DNA of 64,000 nucleotides from Bdellovibrio sp. GT3 (GCF_037996765.1 NZ_JBBNAD010000005.1:1573569-1637568), one strand, 5' to 3'; positions 52,354-61,469 are shown, numbered from the stretch's first letter. The notes: generated from the sequence alone by a model not told the origin. Program-made: numbers and translations.

Positions 52354-52381
52354 TTGGAACATAAGAGTTTGAACTCAAGGA

Positions 52382-52414
52382 AGGGCTCCAAATCGGAGCC
52401 CTTTTCTTTTTTGT
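52382..52414 (+). terminator. Rho-independent terminator of the subtilase gene
   Basis: agggctcc/ggagccctt stem with loop aaatc, followed by a T-rich run, about 30 bases after the stop. Confidence 0.85.
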
Positions 52415-52451
52415 TGTGTCCGCCCAAATATTTCTTAATAATTAGTGTCAT

Positions 52452-53231
52452 ATGAAAAGAAAACCTTGGGCCATTATCGTTCTTGCACTTCTACATATCA
52501 TCGCCCCTCTAGGAAGTTTTATCTTCAATGCCATCCGGGCAGGGCGCACCTTCGAAGCACAGTGGTATTTTTGGACAAAGATTCTGCCTCCAGCATTCAT
52601 GCTTATCTATGTATGTTTGCCGATCATGGCAGGGATCTTCATTTACCTGTGTAAACGTTGGTCTTATTGGGCATATCTGGCATGTTTGGCGATAATTTTC
52701 GTCACCAACGTGATGGCCTTTATGGCCAACATGACGTGGTTGAATTTCTTCTATTTGATTGTTGTCCTGTTGGTGGATCTGTTGGCGGTGGCTTACTTTG
52801 TTGTGCCGGCAGTTCGTCAGGTTTACTTCGATCCACGCATGCGTTGGTGGGAAGCAGCTCCGCGCTTTGTCTTTAAAAATGCGGTGACTGTGAATGGCTC
52901 CGAAGGCGAGATCAGCAACATCTCCAAAGGTGGGGTGTTCATCAACACGGGTTTGAATCTTTTCGAAGATCAAAGCGTGAATTTGGAATGGCTGTTTGAA
53001 GGTCAAAATTATAAAGCATTGGGCACAGTGGTATTTAAGAATAAAACAGGCTCCGGCTATGGTGTTCAGTTTAAAGAAGTGGATTCCAATGCCAGCGTGA
53101 AAAGTCTTTGCAATACCCTGAAGTCTCGTGGCCAAATGGTTCCTGAGCGTTTGCCAGGACCTGAAGACAGCTTCGGTGTTTGGCTTAAGAAAGTTCTCAC
53201 GAAGCGTGAGGGCCTTATCCCTAAGAAATAG
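52452..53231 (+). CDS. Membrane protein with C-terminal PilZ domain
   Basis: A 259-residue protein: four membrane helices within the first 130 residues (LALLHIIAPLGSFIF, FMLIYVCLPIMAGIFIYL, LACLAIIFVTNVMAF, LIVVLLVDLLAVAYF), then a cytoplasmic PilZ-type domain with EISNISKGGVFINTG (NxSxxG at about 158-163). An arginine-rich stretch precedes it (RMRWWEAAPR), though the RxxxR motif is not textbook. So it may couple c-di-GMP to a membrane process. The ribosome site is weak. It is followed by the crotonase gene after 11 bases. Confidence 0.8.
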   Translation: MKRKPWAIIVLALLHIIAPLGSFIFNAIRAGRTFEAQWYFWTKILPPAFMLIYVCLPIMAGIFIYLCKRWSYWAYLACLAIIFVTNVMAFMANMTWLNFFYLIVVLLVDLLAVAYFVVPAVRQVYFDPRMRWWEAAPRFVFKNAVTVNGSEGEISNISKGGVFINTGLNLFEDQSVNLEWLFEGQNYKALGTVVFKNKTGSGYGVQFKEVDSNASVKSLCNTLKSRGQMVPERLPGPEDSFGVWLKKVLTKREGLIPKK

Positions 53232-53242
53232 GATCCAGTTAC

Positions 53243-54055
53243 ATGTCATTTTATTCGCAAAGTTTCCCGCATTTGAAAGTCTCTTTAAAGAAACATCAAC
53301 TGTGGGTCACTTTGGATAATCCCGAGCAAAGTAATGCCATCACCTATGAGATGGTGGGCTCTTTGACTCGGGTTTTGCGTTTTGCGGACTTTGATAGCGA
53401 AGTTCGCGTGATAGTTCTGACGGGCGAGGGTGCGAACTTTTGTGCCGGTGGGGATGTAAAAGCCATGGAAAACAAAACCGGAATGTTTGCCGGCGACTCC
53501 AACGAACTTCGAATGCGCTATATCCACGGTATTCAGCAGATTCCCAAATGCATTGAAGAGCTTTCAACTCCCATGATTGCCATGGTGAACGGCGCTGCCA
53601 TCGGGGCGGGCTGTGATCTGGCGATGATGTGTGATCTGCGTGTGGGCTCTGAAAAATCAAAATTTGGTGAGACCTTTGTAAAATTGGGTTTGGTTCCCGG
53701 AGATGGTGGCAGCTTCTTTTTGCAAAGAGTGATCGGTTATTCCAAAGCGATGCAAATGTCTCTGACCGGGGATTTGGTTTCCGGTGAAGAGGCCTTCAAG
53801 TGGGGCCTTGTGAATTACTACGTGAGTGGTGATTTGGTGGCAGAAACTGAAAAGATCGCCGATAAAATCTCCTCCAATGCGCCGGTTGCGGTGCAAATGA
53901 CTAAAAAACTGATGAAGTCCGCGTATCTTCATGATGCAAATGCAGTCCTGGAGCAGGCGGCGGCTTATCAGGGAATCACGCAAAGAACTCAGGATCACTT
54001 TGTCGCACTTAAAGCGATAAAGGATAAAAAATCCCCTGAGTTCACTGGCAACTAG
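53243..54055 (+). CDS. Enoyl-CoA hydratase/isomerase family (crotonase)
   Basis: A 270-residue crotonase-fold enzyme acting on acyl-CoA thioesters. Oxyanion-hole segments: GANFCAGGDVKAM (about 66-78) and NGAAIGAGCDLAMMCDLRVG (about 116-135). KFGETFVKLGLVPGDGGSFFL (about 141-161) has the PGDGG form rather than the glutamate of true hydratases, which is closer to PaaG-like isomerases. The exact reaction is not settled. Its last bases nearly touch the DTW gene (four bases apart). Confidence 0.88.
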   Translation: MSFYSQSFPHLKVSLKKHQLWVTLDNPEQSNAITYEMVGSLTRVLRFADFDSEVRVIVLTGEGANFCAGGDVKAMENKTGMFAGDSNELRMRYIHGIQQIPKCIEELSTPMIAMVNGAAIGAGCDLAMMCDLRVGSEKSKFGETFVKLGLVPGDGGSFFLQRVIGYSKAMQMSLTGDLVSGEEAFKWGLVNYYVSGDLVAETEKIADKISSNAPVAVQMTKKLMKSAYLHDANAVLEQAAAYQGITQRTQDHFVALKAIKDKKSPEFTGN

Positions 54056-54059
54056 ATTC

Positions 54060-54809
54060 ATGGATGTTCAGTCTTATTTGGCGAAAAAAGAAAAGCTAAA
54101 GTCAGAAGCACCTGTATATCGGGAGCTTTGTGATGATTGTGTGCAGCCCAAATTCAGCTGTTACTGCGAACATGTTAAGAAGTTTGATCCGGGAATGGAT
54201 GTGGTCATCCTGATTCATCCGATCGAGCTTCGTCGCAGAATCGCCACGGGACGCATGTCACATTTGGTTTTAAAGAATTCCTATTTAATCCGCGGGCAGG
54301 ATTACTCCAATAACGTATTGGTGAATCAGCTTTTACAGGATCCCACTCGCCACTGCATGATGCTGTATCCGGGAAAAAACTCCGCAAATTTAAGTGAAAT
54401 GGAAGCTAAGGAAAAAGCCACTCTGGTGCCTGAGGGCAAGCGATTGACCTTGTTTGTAATTGATGGAACCTGGGCCACGGCGGTGAAAACCATTCGCCAA
54501 AGTTTGAATCTGCAGACGATCCCCAGAATTTGTTTTTCTCCGGATAAGCCCTCTAACTTCAGGGTGCGCAAGCAGCCCAAGGATTTTTGCTATTCCACCA
54601 TTGAGGCGATTCATCAGACAATTGAACTGGCCGGCGACGTTGTGGGTTTTGACGTGAATTCCCGTCGTCACGATGATCTTTTGTATGTGTTTGAAAAAAT
54701 GGTGGAGCGCCAGATTGAATGCGCCCAAAGTGGTGAGGCGAAACCACGACACCTTCGTTACAGCCGGGACCTGAAAAGGAAACTCGGTCTTACGGGGAAG
54801 GTGTTTTAG
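54060..54809 (+). CDS. DTW-domain tRNA 3-amino-3-carboxypropyluridine transferase
   Basis: A 249-residue protein of the DTW family (TapT/YfiP group), which transfers the aminocarboxypropyl group of SAM to uridine in tRNA. A zinc-binding cysteine set lies near the start (LCDDCVQPKFSCYCE, about 22-36), then the core FVIDGTWATAVKTIR (DGTW, about 133-140) and the substrate region RVRKQPKDFCYSTIEAI (about 164-180). The C-terminus is basic. It ends overlapping the convergent YciB gene by 20 bases. Confidence 0.9.
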   Translation: MDVQSYLAKKEKLKSEAPVYRELCDDCVQPKFSCYCEHVKKFDPGMDVVILIHPIELRRRIATGRMSHLVLKNSYLIRGQDYSNNVLVNQLLQDPTRHCMMLYPGKNSANLSEMEAKEKATLVPEGKRLTLFVIDGTWATAVKTIRQSLNLQTIPRICFSPDKPSNFRVRKQPKDFCYSTIEAIHQTIELAGDVVGFDVNSRRHDDLLYVFEKMVERQIECAQSGEAKPRHLRYSRDLKRKLGLTGKVF

Positions 54810-55416
54810 TTTTTTCTATCTGCTCAAGGATCTGTTCACGCGTCAGCGATCTCATCGCGGCCCTGCGGATATAGAAAATTTCAGCCAGCATATAGACGAT
54901 CAAACTTACGGTAAGGCCGACACCTTTTAGCAGGGCCCACGCACTTGTGCTCCAGTAAAAGGCCGCCCAAACGGCAAGTCCAGTGTGGATCGCAAAAAAG
55001 ATCCCCATTCTAAAAGTCATTCCGCTCATTCGGGATTTCATAAATTCTGGAAGCTTTTGACCTTGCTGCTCAGCCAGTACGACGATCAGTGGTTTCTTCA
55101 TTAAAACTGAAATCCACAAGGCCACCGCAAACACGGCTTCCATGAGGGCCGGCTGAAGTTTAAACCAGATGCCCTCGTCAGAAAGCAAAGAGACGCCACC
55201 CAGAACTAAAAGCAAGCCATTGCCGATCCAGGTGATTTTTTGCACTTTCTTGTGCTTGTAAAGTTCAAAGCAGATTTCGCCAACACCAAACACCATGCCG
55301 GCGATAAGACCCGCGATGGTGCCGTAGTATTCCTCGATAACGGTGAAGGCGATGACTGGTAAAAGCCCTGCAAAAAAGACGGCAAGGGCCTTGGATTTGG
55401 CAGAGTCCTGGGACAT
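54790..55416 (-). CDS. YciB/intracellular septation protein A family membrane protein
   Basis: A 208-residue inner-membrane protein with five to six hydrophobic segments. FFAGLLPVIAFTVIEEYYG (13-31), ELYKHKKVQKITWIGNGLLLV and WFKLQPALMEAVFAVAL match the YciB/IspZ layout; YciB is linked to septation and envelope synthesis. The ATG shares one base with the dihydroorotase stop (taATG), so translation is coupled; a longer frame into the pyrC-like gene is disregarded. Converges and overlaps with the DTW gene. Confidence 0.85.
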   Translation of the reverse strand: MSQDSAKSKALAVFFAGLLPVIAFTVIEEYYGTIAGLIAGMVFGVGEICFELYKHKKVQKITWIGNGLLLVLGGVSLLSDEGIWFKLQPALMEAVFAVALWISVLMKKPLIVVLAEQQGQKLPEFMKSRMSGMTFRMGIFFAIHTGLAVWAAFYWSTSAWALLKGVGLTVSLIVYMLAEIFYIRRAAMRSLTREQILEQIEKTKTPSP

Positions 55417-56756
55417 TAAAGTGTGCCCTCGAAATTCACTGGTGTGCCGGAATGCGCTTCCACGATTTCTCCGTGAGCCATTGCCAGTTTTCCGGAAACC
55501 ACAGTGTGGGTCACCCAGCCGGTAACTTGCATCCCATGGAACGGAGTCCAACCACAGCGGCTGGCGATCATGGAGTTGTCGATGGTCATTTGTTTTTTCA
55601 TATCCACAATCGTCACATCGGCATCAAAACCTTCGCGCAGGCGTCCTTTGTTTTTCACATTGAATACGCGGCACGGATTTTCGGTCACCAGCTCTACAAA
55701 TTTTTGCAAAGACAGACGGCCTTCGTTGACGTGATTTAGCATGATCGGCACCAGAGTTTGCACGCCGGGAACGCCAGAGGGGCTTGCTGGATAAGGACGA
55801 TCTTTTTCCTCACGTGTATGAGGTGCGTGATCAGATCCGATCACATCCACGGTGCCATCCTGAAGGGCTTTCCAAAGGCGGTCCATGTGGCGCTTTTCGC
55901 GGATCGGAGGATTTTGTTGGGCATAAGTTCCCAAACGGTCATAGCAGTCAGGTGCATACAGTGTCAGATGTTGGGGCAACACTTCAACAGTGGCGATGTC
56001 TTTGGAGTTTTGCAGAATATCCATCTCTTCAGCGGTGGAAACGTGCAGAACGTGAATTTTACGGCCGGTCTTGCGGGCAAGTTTCAGCAGGCGATTCGTT
56101 GAGCTGACTGCTGTTTCAACGTCTCTCCAAACGGGGTGGTAGTGAACATCGGCCATGTCGACGGCGATATGGCGGCGTTCGCGCAGGCGCATCTCGTCCT
56201 CGCTATGAACGATAACTCGACGATGGCCCTGATTTAAAATATTTTCCAGGGTCTCATCGTCTTCGACCAACAGGGTCCCTGTGGAACTTCCCATGAAGAT
56301 TTTGATACCGGAGCAATGGGGCAGGATTTCAAGATTCTGCAGAATGTTTACGTTGTCATGGCCGGCGCCAACAAAGAAAGCGTAGTTGGCGTGAGCGCGG
56401 TTTTTAGCCAGGTTCAGTTTGTCGTGAAAGTGTTGGACGGTGGTTGTTGCCGGATTGGTGTTGGGCATTTCAAAGATGCTGGTAACGCCACCCAGAACGG
56501 CCGCTTTGGTGCCGGTTTCCAGATCTTCTTTGTGAGTAAGGCCTGGTTCGCGAAAGTGAACCTGGCTGTCGATCACGCCGGGTAAAACATGAAGTCCAGT
56601 TGCATCGATTATGCAGGGGGCAGTATCAAAAATTTTTTCACGAATCTTGGTGATGCGGCCATTGGTGATTCCGATGTCGGCCTGCTGTTCAATCATGCCG
56701 TTATTGGACGGGTGGGGAAGTAAACAGGTTCCGCCTCGGATTATAATATCGTACAT
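55416..56756 (-). CDS. pyrC: Dihydroorotase
   Basis: A 446-residue zinc amidohydrolase closing carbamoyl-aspartate to dihydroorotate in pyrimidine synthesis. Metal ligands: HVLPGVIDSQVHFREPG (HxH, about 58-60), the probable carboxylated lysine in GIKIFMGSSTG (about 152), histidines in VIVHSEDE and IHVLHVST, and Asp in VIGSDHAPHTREE (about 314). It is of the long class I/III type rather than the short E. coli PyrC; an allantoinase-type relative cannot be fully excluded. One-base coupling to the YciB gene. Ribosome site aggtg. Confidence 0.88.
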   Translation of the reverse strand: MYDIIIRGGTCLLPHPSNNGMIEQQADIGITNGRITKIREKIFDTAPCIIDATGLHVLPGVIDSQVHFREPGLTHKEDLETGTKAAVLGGVTSIFEMPNTNPATTTVQHFHDKLNLAKNRAHANYAFFVGAGHDNVNILQNLEILPHCSGIKIFMGSSTGTLLVEDDETLENILNQGHRRVIVHSEDEMRLRERRHIAVDMADVHYHPVWRDVETAVSSTNRLLKLARKTGRKIHVLHVSTAEEMDILQNSKDIATVEVLPQHLTLYAPDCYDRLGTYAQQNPPIREKRHMDRLWKALQDGTVDVIGSDHAPHTREEKDRPYPASPSGVPGVQTLVPIMLNHVNEGRLSLQKFVELVTENPCRVFNVKNKGRLREGFDADVTIVDMKKQMTIDNSMIASRCGWTPFHGMQVTGWVTHTVVSGKLAMAHGEIVEAHSGTPVNFEGTL

Positions 56757-56844
56757 CTAACACCTCTTCAGTGGGACTGTACCACCAGACTGGTTCAAAG
56801 GTCCAGCGTTGACGAGGTCTCGCTGATAGGCGAGAATTTGGATT

Positions 56845-57900
56845 GTGACAATAGACCAACTTCTTCATTTTATAAGCAAGCACAATGTGACCATCATTGA
56901 AGGCTTAATTGCAGTTATTATTCTGCTGGGTCTTTTCGTGGGTTACCGGGGATTTTTTGGCAAGAAGGACGTGGATTCCGGCTTGGGCGGGGGGCTTGAT
57001 GCTTCTCAGCTTGAAAAGACCCTGCAAAAGATTCTGGAGAATCAAGCACCAGTAAAAAAATCCGGCGATGCCGCTTTGGAAGAAGCCTTTAAAGAGGGCG
57101 GAGCGGAAGGTCACCCAGAATCACCTCAGGAAGTTGAGCAGCTCAAAGTAAGTTTGAGTGAAAACATTAAAGAGCTGGAAGTTTTGCGTGCGCAACTACA
57201 GATCTCCGAGAAAAAAGTTGCTGAGCTACAAGTTTCAGGTGAAGCGGCGCCAGCAGCAGGGGCTGCGGCAGCTGTCGATACCACGGAACTTGACAACAAG
57301 ATCAAAGATCTTGAGGCGCGTCTGGCTGAATATGAGATTATCAGCGAGGACATCGCAGATTTATCCAGATACAAAGAAGAGAATGAACAGCTTAAAACTG
57401 AGATCACAACTCTAAAAGAAAGCCCTGCCTCCGCTCAAGCTTCGGCGGGCGAGCCCGCTCCGGTACCGGTAGCGGAGCCAGCGGTTGAACCTGCGGCTCC
57501 GGTTGCGGAAGTTGAGCCGACTCCGGAGCCAGCGGCTGAGACGATTGGTGATTCAGGTTTAAGTGAAGCGGATGTGGATGCGGCCCTTGCGGCGGCTCAA
57601 GCGGAGGCCGAACTCAATGCGGCAATGGCGGAAGCTGAAGCCACTCCGGCAGAGGCACCGGCAGAACCAGAAGTGGCAGCGGCGCCAGCACCAGAACAAG
57701 CTGTTCCACCTGCACAAGAAGAGTCGATCATTGATGATGAGTTGATGAAAGAGTTCGCGGCAGCGGTTGAAGGTCAAAAGAACAAAGCCCTGGATAGCGC
57801 TGCTGAAAAAGCAGGTAAAGGCGAGCAGGCTGCTGGTAAGACTGATGAAGACGCCAAGTTGATGGATGAGTTTGAAAACTTCGTTAACAAAAAAAGTTAG
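56845..57900 (+). CDS. Membrane-anchored coiled-coil, Pro/Ala/Glu-rich protein
   Basis: A 351-residue protein. One membrane helix at about 18-33 (IIEGLIAVIILLGLFVGY), a coiled coil at about 85-190 (VEQLKVSLSENIKELEVLRA), then a long disordered stretch rich in proline, alanine and glutamate (about 195-300) and an acidic helical end (DAKLMDEFENFVNKK). No catalytic domain. Such proteins often act as scaffolds. It starts at a GTG; the ribosome site is weak. The HEAT-repeat gene begins six bases downstream, so one transcript is likely. Confidence 0.72.
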   Translation: MTIDQLLHFISKHNVTIIEGLIAVIILLGLFVGYRGFFGKKDVDSGLGGGLDASQLEKTLQKILENQAPVKKSGDAALEEAFKEGGAEGHPESPQEVEQLKVSLSENIKELEVLRAQLQISEKKVAELQVSGEAAPAAGAAAAVDTTELDNKIKDLEARLAEYEIISEDIADLSRYKEENEQLKTEITTLKESPASAQASAGEPAPVPVAEPAVEPAAPVAEVEPTPEPAAETIGDSGLSEADVDAALAAAQAEAELNAAMAEAEATPAEAPAEPEVAAAPAPEQAVPPAQEESIIDDELMKEFAAAVEGQKNKALDSAAEKAGKGEQAAGKTDEDAKLMDEFENFVNKKS

Positions 57901-57906
57901 GTCATC

Positions 57907-58632
57907 ATGAATACAAAAATCCTGTTGCCCGTTTTGCTTATAGGTTTTTCTTCAAGTGTTTTCGCAGCCAAATCCGTGCCTTCACCTGATGCTTTAAGTT
58001 CCGCGATGGAAGTCCTGAATTTGCCTGGTGAAAATCGTCGTATGGCGATCGATGGCAACCCTAAGTTCTATGATTCATTTATCTCTTTGGCATTCAGTGA
58101 AAAGCAACCCATGAACCTTCGTTGGAAGGCTTTGATGGGGGCGGCGGAATCCAAAAAGCTTGAGGCGACGGCGGATCTTTTGAAGGCCGGCTCCCATGAT
58201 CAGTGGTACATGAGAAACGCAGCCTTGGTTGCGTTGTCTGAAGTGAACCCGATCCAAGCAGAAAAGCTTGCTCAAAAACTAATCAAAGACAAAGCCCTGG
58301 TGGTTCGTTCTGCCGCGGTGGAAGTTCTTGGTAAAAACATGACAGCCGAGACCCGCGATCTTTTGTGGGAAGAGTTGAACAAGGACTACAACTTTAAAAA
58401 CAAACAAAGTCTTTGGGTTCGTCATCAAATCGTGGAGCAGTTGTCCAAAAAGCCAATGGACCATGAGTTGAAATCCTTTGCAGGGTTGTTGACGGATAAC
58501 GACGACCGGGTGCAATTGCCGGCGGTTCGCGGTTTACAAAAACTGACGGGCGTGAAGCTGGGCGAAAACAAGCTAAAGCAAAATGAGCTTGTGAGTCTTT
58601 GGAAAGACTACGTCAAAAAAGAAAAGCTCTAA
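57907..58632 (+). CDS. Secreted HEAT-repeat protein
   Basis: A 241-residue exported protein: signal peptide MNTKILLPVLLIGFSSSVFA, then helical pairs of the HEAT type (QWYMRNAALVALSEVNPI; LVVRSAAVEVLGKNM; VQLPAVRGLQKLTGV), which form a curved binding surface. No enzyme motif. A periplasmic binding or assembly partner is inferred. Six bases after the coiled-coil gene, ending at a strong terminator. Confidence 0.82.
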   Translation: MNTKILLPVLLIGFSSSVFAAKSVPSPDALSSAMEVLNLPGENRRMAIDGNPKFYDSFISLAFSEKQPMNLRWKALMGAAESKKLEATADLLKAGSHDQWYMRNAALVALSEVNPIQAEKLAQKLIKDKALVVRSAAVEVLGKNMTAETRDLLWEELNKDYNFKNKQSLWVRHQIVEQLSKKPMDHELKSFAGLLTDNDDRVQLPAVRGLQKLTGVKLGENKLKQNELVSLWKDYVKKEKL

Positions 58633-58653
58633 TATAATCCAAATATGTAACAT

Positions 58654-58684
58654 AAAAAAGGCAGCCACGGGGCTGCCTTTTTTC
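58654..58684. terminator. Bidirectional terminator
   Basis: aaaaaaggcagcc/ggctgcctttttt stem with loop acgg: A run before and T run after, between the HEAT gene and the convergent DoxX gene. Confidence 0.9.
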
Positions 58685-58692
58685 GTTCTTAA

Positions 58693-59115
58693 CTAAGCTT
58701 TCGAAGCCAGCTTGTTATCCAAAGAGAATCTTCCGCCACCGTAGCAGGCAAAGAAAATGAAAACGAACATATAAAGGAATGCGAGTTCTTTGATTTTGAA
58801 TGGGTCGGCCGCGTGGATAAAGACGCCAGCCACGAACATCGTGAATGCCAAAAGGATTCCCACCGGGCGAGTGAAAAGTCCCAAAGCAAGTAAGACCCCT
58901 CCGGCAAATTCAGTTAATGCGGCGGCGTAAGCAAAGAGTGCTGGCATCGGAAAGCCAACCGATTCAACTCCAGCGATCATTTGCTCAGAGATCGGGAATT
59001 TACCCATACCGTGAGCAAAGGCCATAACCAAGCCCGCAAAAAGACGAAGCAGCAGGATGCCGATCTGACCTGTTTGGCCGGTGTTATTCGCAAAAAGAAA
59101 GCTTTTGATATTCAT
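58693..59115 (-). CDS. DoxX family membrane protein
   Basis: A 140-residue membrane protein with four hydrophobic segments and the DoxX core (LLLRLFAGLVMAFAHGMGKF, TEFAGGVLLALGLFTRPVGI, FIHAADPFKIKELAFLYMF). Family members sit in the inner membrane; some work with thiol or redox stress systems. Ribosome site gaaagg. Monocistronic and unrelated in context to the other DoxX gene at 10123. The 83 bases before it hold its promoter only. Confidence 0.85.
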   Translation of the reverse strand: MNIKSFLFANNTGQTGQIGILLLRLFAGLVMAFAHGMGKFPISEQMIAGVESVGFPMPALFAYAAALTEFAGGVLLALGLFTRPVGILLAFTMFVAGVFIHAADPFKIKELAFLYMFVFIFFACYGGGRFSLDNKLASKA

Positions 59116-59198
59116 AGTAATGCCTTTCTGAAAATGCAGTTGATACGTTTAGGTTTTCGTTAATTGGTGACCGAGACAAGCAGCTTTATTGGTTGCTG

Positions 59199-59714
59199 TT
59201 ATTGCGCAGCTCTTTTAAGCGCATCCATAACGACCAGCTCGCGCTCGATTCTGTAAAACAAAATCTTTTCTTCCAGGCCGTCGGACTCTTTCGGTTCAGG
59301 TGTGGAGAAGAAATCACGCAGGATTTCCATTTTCTTATCAATGGTCACACGAGTGGATTCGCGGCCATCAGCCGTGCCCTTGGCAAAAGTGAAAGTCAGT
59401 TTGTAGCGAATGCCACTGGATGGTGGTTTGTTCACATCAGGTGGCAACCAGCCATCAATGCCTTTGATGTATTCGGTTTCAATAACACCGGTGTCCTGAT
59501 TTTCCTGAGCGATTGGGAATTTAATCACAGCGTGGGCTGCTCTCCAGACAGTGTCGTAGGGAGCGAAGAAGACTCTTTGTTTGTTGAATTTCGCCATTTG
59601 TTGATTGGCGGAGGGTCTTTTATCAAACAGGCTGCAACCAATAACAGTGCAGCCTGTGATAATCACAAGAGATAAGAGAATAGTTCTAGAAGTTAACCGA
59701 GCTGTGTGTGACAT
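59199..59714 (-). CDS. Lipoprotein, hypothetical
   Basis: A 171-residue lipoprotein: the leader ends in a lipobox (ITGCTVIGCSLF, Cys at about 22 or 27). The mature part has FAPYDTVWRAAHAVIKFPIAQENQDTG, the strand-helix pattern of BamC/NlpB-like or related outer-membrane lipoproteins (DUF3576 and kin), then RYKLTFTFAKG. The assignment is tentative. The first codons overlap the end of the previous gene by 29 bases in another frame, so it is translated from the same transcript. Confidence 0.7.
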   Translation of the reverse strand: MSHTARLTSRTILLSLVIITGCTVIGCSLFDKRPSANQQMAKFNKQRVFFAPYDTVWRAAHAVIKFPIAQENQDTGVIETEYIKGIDGWLPPDVNKPPSSGIRYKLTFTFAKGTADGRESTRVTIDKKMEILRDFFSTPEPKESDGLEEKILFYRIERELVVMDALKRAAQ

Positions 59715-61131
59715 GTGTTGCAGCTTCGATCATAGCAGGGCCCATAGGCGCTTGTGAAGCCGTTTGTGAACCCAAAAAGTTCACTTCCCAACGCTTGTTG
59801 CCATTCAGAAGCGTGTCATTCGGGAAATTTGGAACCTTCATGTTCGTCACCCATTTGTCAGCGTAAACTTCCCAAGTCGGATTCATCAATTTCACTTTGT
59901 CAGCGCCTTGTTTGACTTCGATTTGGTTGGAGAACACTGCGTAAGTCGCAATTGGATTCACGCCATCAATTGTGTTGAACTGAGGCAAAATCAACTCTCG
60001 ACCGCCACCAGTCACAGACGGGTTGCTGATCAAAGGCAAAACTTTCGGGGACGTCGTGCCTGCAAATGGAACGATCGCTGTGGAAACACGGTCAATGTCA
60101 TTGCGAAGATCTTCGGTTTTAGTCAAAACCGCCAAAGCATTTGCTTCCATGCCTGGAACTGTTTTCAGAGTGATTTTTTGTCCACCATTCAGTTTTTTAA
60201 CATCTGTTGGAAGCAAGAAGCCGGATTGGCCAGACAGCGCTGCTGCCATGAACGTCTCATCAGCACGGATTTGTGGGGCTACCAAAGTGTTTTTGGTCGT
60301 GAATTTTAACTCGTTCGTCGGAAGATCCACCGGTGTGCTGCTTTTAGAAAGATTCACGTCACGAACGGCACCTGCTGTCAGATCAAACACGTTCAGCATT
60401 TCGTATAGTTTTGCGCCACCGCGAACGCCGTCAACGACTTGTTTGAACGGGAAAGTACCGCGAGCCACAAACACGCGAGTCACGCCAGGCTGACCGAAGT
60501 AAATGCGGTAAGCAGGCTTATCCAAAGTCACAGTGAAAAGCGCGTATTTCTCGCTCTGTTTTGGCAAAGACAAGTTCGCCGGGATGTCCATTTCCTGACC
60601 CAAGGCAGAGATCTTGTCGTTTTGTGCACTCAACACAGAATCCATGTTGAAGGCGAAAAGCTGCATCTTCGTGAATCCTTGCATCACCAAGCCGAAGTCG
60701 ATGTTGCCATCGCCATTTTTGATCGGAAGTCCTTGGGCAGTGCCTTTAACTTCAAATTGGTTCACGGTGTTTAGGGGGCGAAGTTTGAACGTCAAAGCTC
60801 CTGGCTCCACAGACATATAAGTCATGCGTACATAACCCTTGGCTTGGATTGTGATCGGCTGAGCCGTCGTCCAAGATACAGGGATCTCGATTTGACCCGC
60901 CGCGTCTGTTGTCAGGAGGTTTCCTTCAAACGGGGAGTTTAGTGCATCACCGATCAAAACTTGTGCGTCCGCCAATGCCACTCCGTCCATGCCTGTGACG
61001 GAAAGTTTGTTAGCGGCGACTTTGATTTGACGGTCAGAACCGCCTAAATCCGTGGGAATGGCGTGGTTGTTGGAGTTTGAACAACCCACCAAAATTGCTG
61101 GCAGTAGGGCTGCCATCATCAGTCTTTTCAT
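59686..61131 (-). CDS. Lipoprotein with carboxypeptidase-regulatory-like domain
   Basis: A 481-residue lipoprotein: MKRLMMAALLPAILVGCSNS has a clear lipobox at residue 17. Residues about 38-115 form a transthyretin-like/CarboxypepD_reg fold (LADAQVLIGDALNSP, TDAAGQIEIPVSW). The remainder is beta-rich and unassigned. It shows no catalytic motif; surface binding is a plausible role. Ribosome site aggga. Overlaps the next lipoprotein gene by 29 bases, so the two form an operon. Confidence 0.78.
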   Translation of the reverse strand: MKRLMMAALLPAILVGCSNSNNHAIPTDLGGSDRQIKVAANKLSVTGMDGVALADAQVLIGDALNSPFEGNLLTTDAAGQIEIPVSWTTAQPITIQAKGYVRMTYMSVEPGALTFKLRPLNTVNQFEVKGTAQGLPIKNGDGNIDFGLVMQGFTKMQLFAFNMDSVLSAQNDKISALGQEMDIPANLSLPKQSEKYALFTVTLDKPAYRIYFGQPGVTRVFVARGTFPFKQVVDGVRGGAKLYEMLNVFDLTAGAVRDVNLSKSSTPVDLPTNELKFTTKNTLVAPQIRADETFMAAALSGQSGFLLPTDVKKLNGGQKITLKTVPGMEANALAVLTKTEDLRNDIDRVSTAIVPFAGTTSPKVLPLISNPSVTGGGRELILPQFNTIDGVNPIATYAVFSNQIEVKQGADKVKLMNPTWEVYADKWVTNMKVPNFPNDTLLNGNKRWEVNFLGSQTASQAPMGPAMIEAATHVTHSSVNF

Positions 61132-61221
61132 ATAATTATCCCTTCCCTGAGATTGAACATTATGTCCGAGTAATTATTCCAGTGTGATATGACAGGGAGG
61201 TCAAGACTAAAGACCGGGCCC

Positions 61222-61245
61222 CTTAGGATTTTCGAAAATCTTAAG
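61222..61245. repeat. Near-perfect 24-bp palindrome upstream of the tRNA
   Basis: cttag-gattttcgaaaatc-ttaag: symmetrical over 24 bases apart from one mismatched pair, with no spacer. It lies 19 bases ahead of the tRNA promoter. It may be a terminator-like end of the region or a regulator site. Confidence 0.55.
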
Positions 61246-61263
61246 ATAACGCGAACGCAACAT

Positions 61264-61292
61264 TTGACATAAGGACGCGATTCCAATAAAAA
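61264..61292 (+). promoter_or_regulatory. tRNA promoter
   Basis: A perfect -35 ttgaca (61264-61269), 17-base spacer and -10 taaaaa (61287-61292), 28 bases ahead of the tRNA. Confidence 0.65.
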
Positions 61293-61320
61293 TTGCGGCT
61301 CACGCGAAAGCGTTACGGTT

Positions 61321-61397
<77 letters not shown>

Positions 61398-61431
61398 AAT
61401 TTTTTCGTCTTATATGACGGAAATCATTTAA

Positions 61432-61469
61432 GAATCCCGAATACGAAATGTATGTCGGGATTTTTTTTT
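61432..61469 (+). terminator. Rho-independent terminator after the tRNA
   Basis: aatcccga/tcgggatt stem with a 14-base loop, then nine Ts. It ends the tRNA transcript. Confidence 0.85.
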
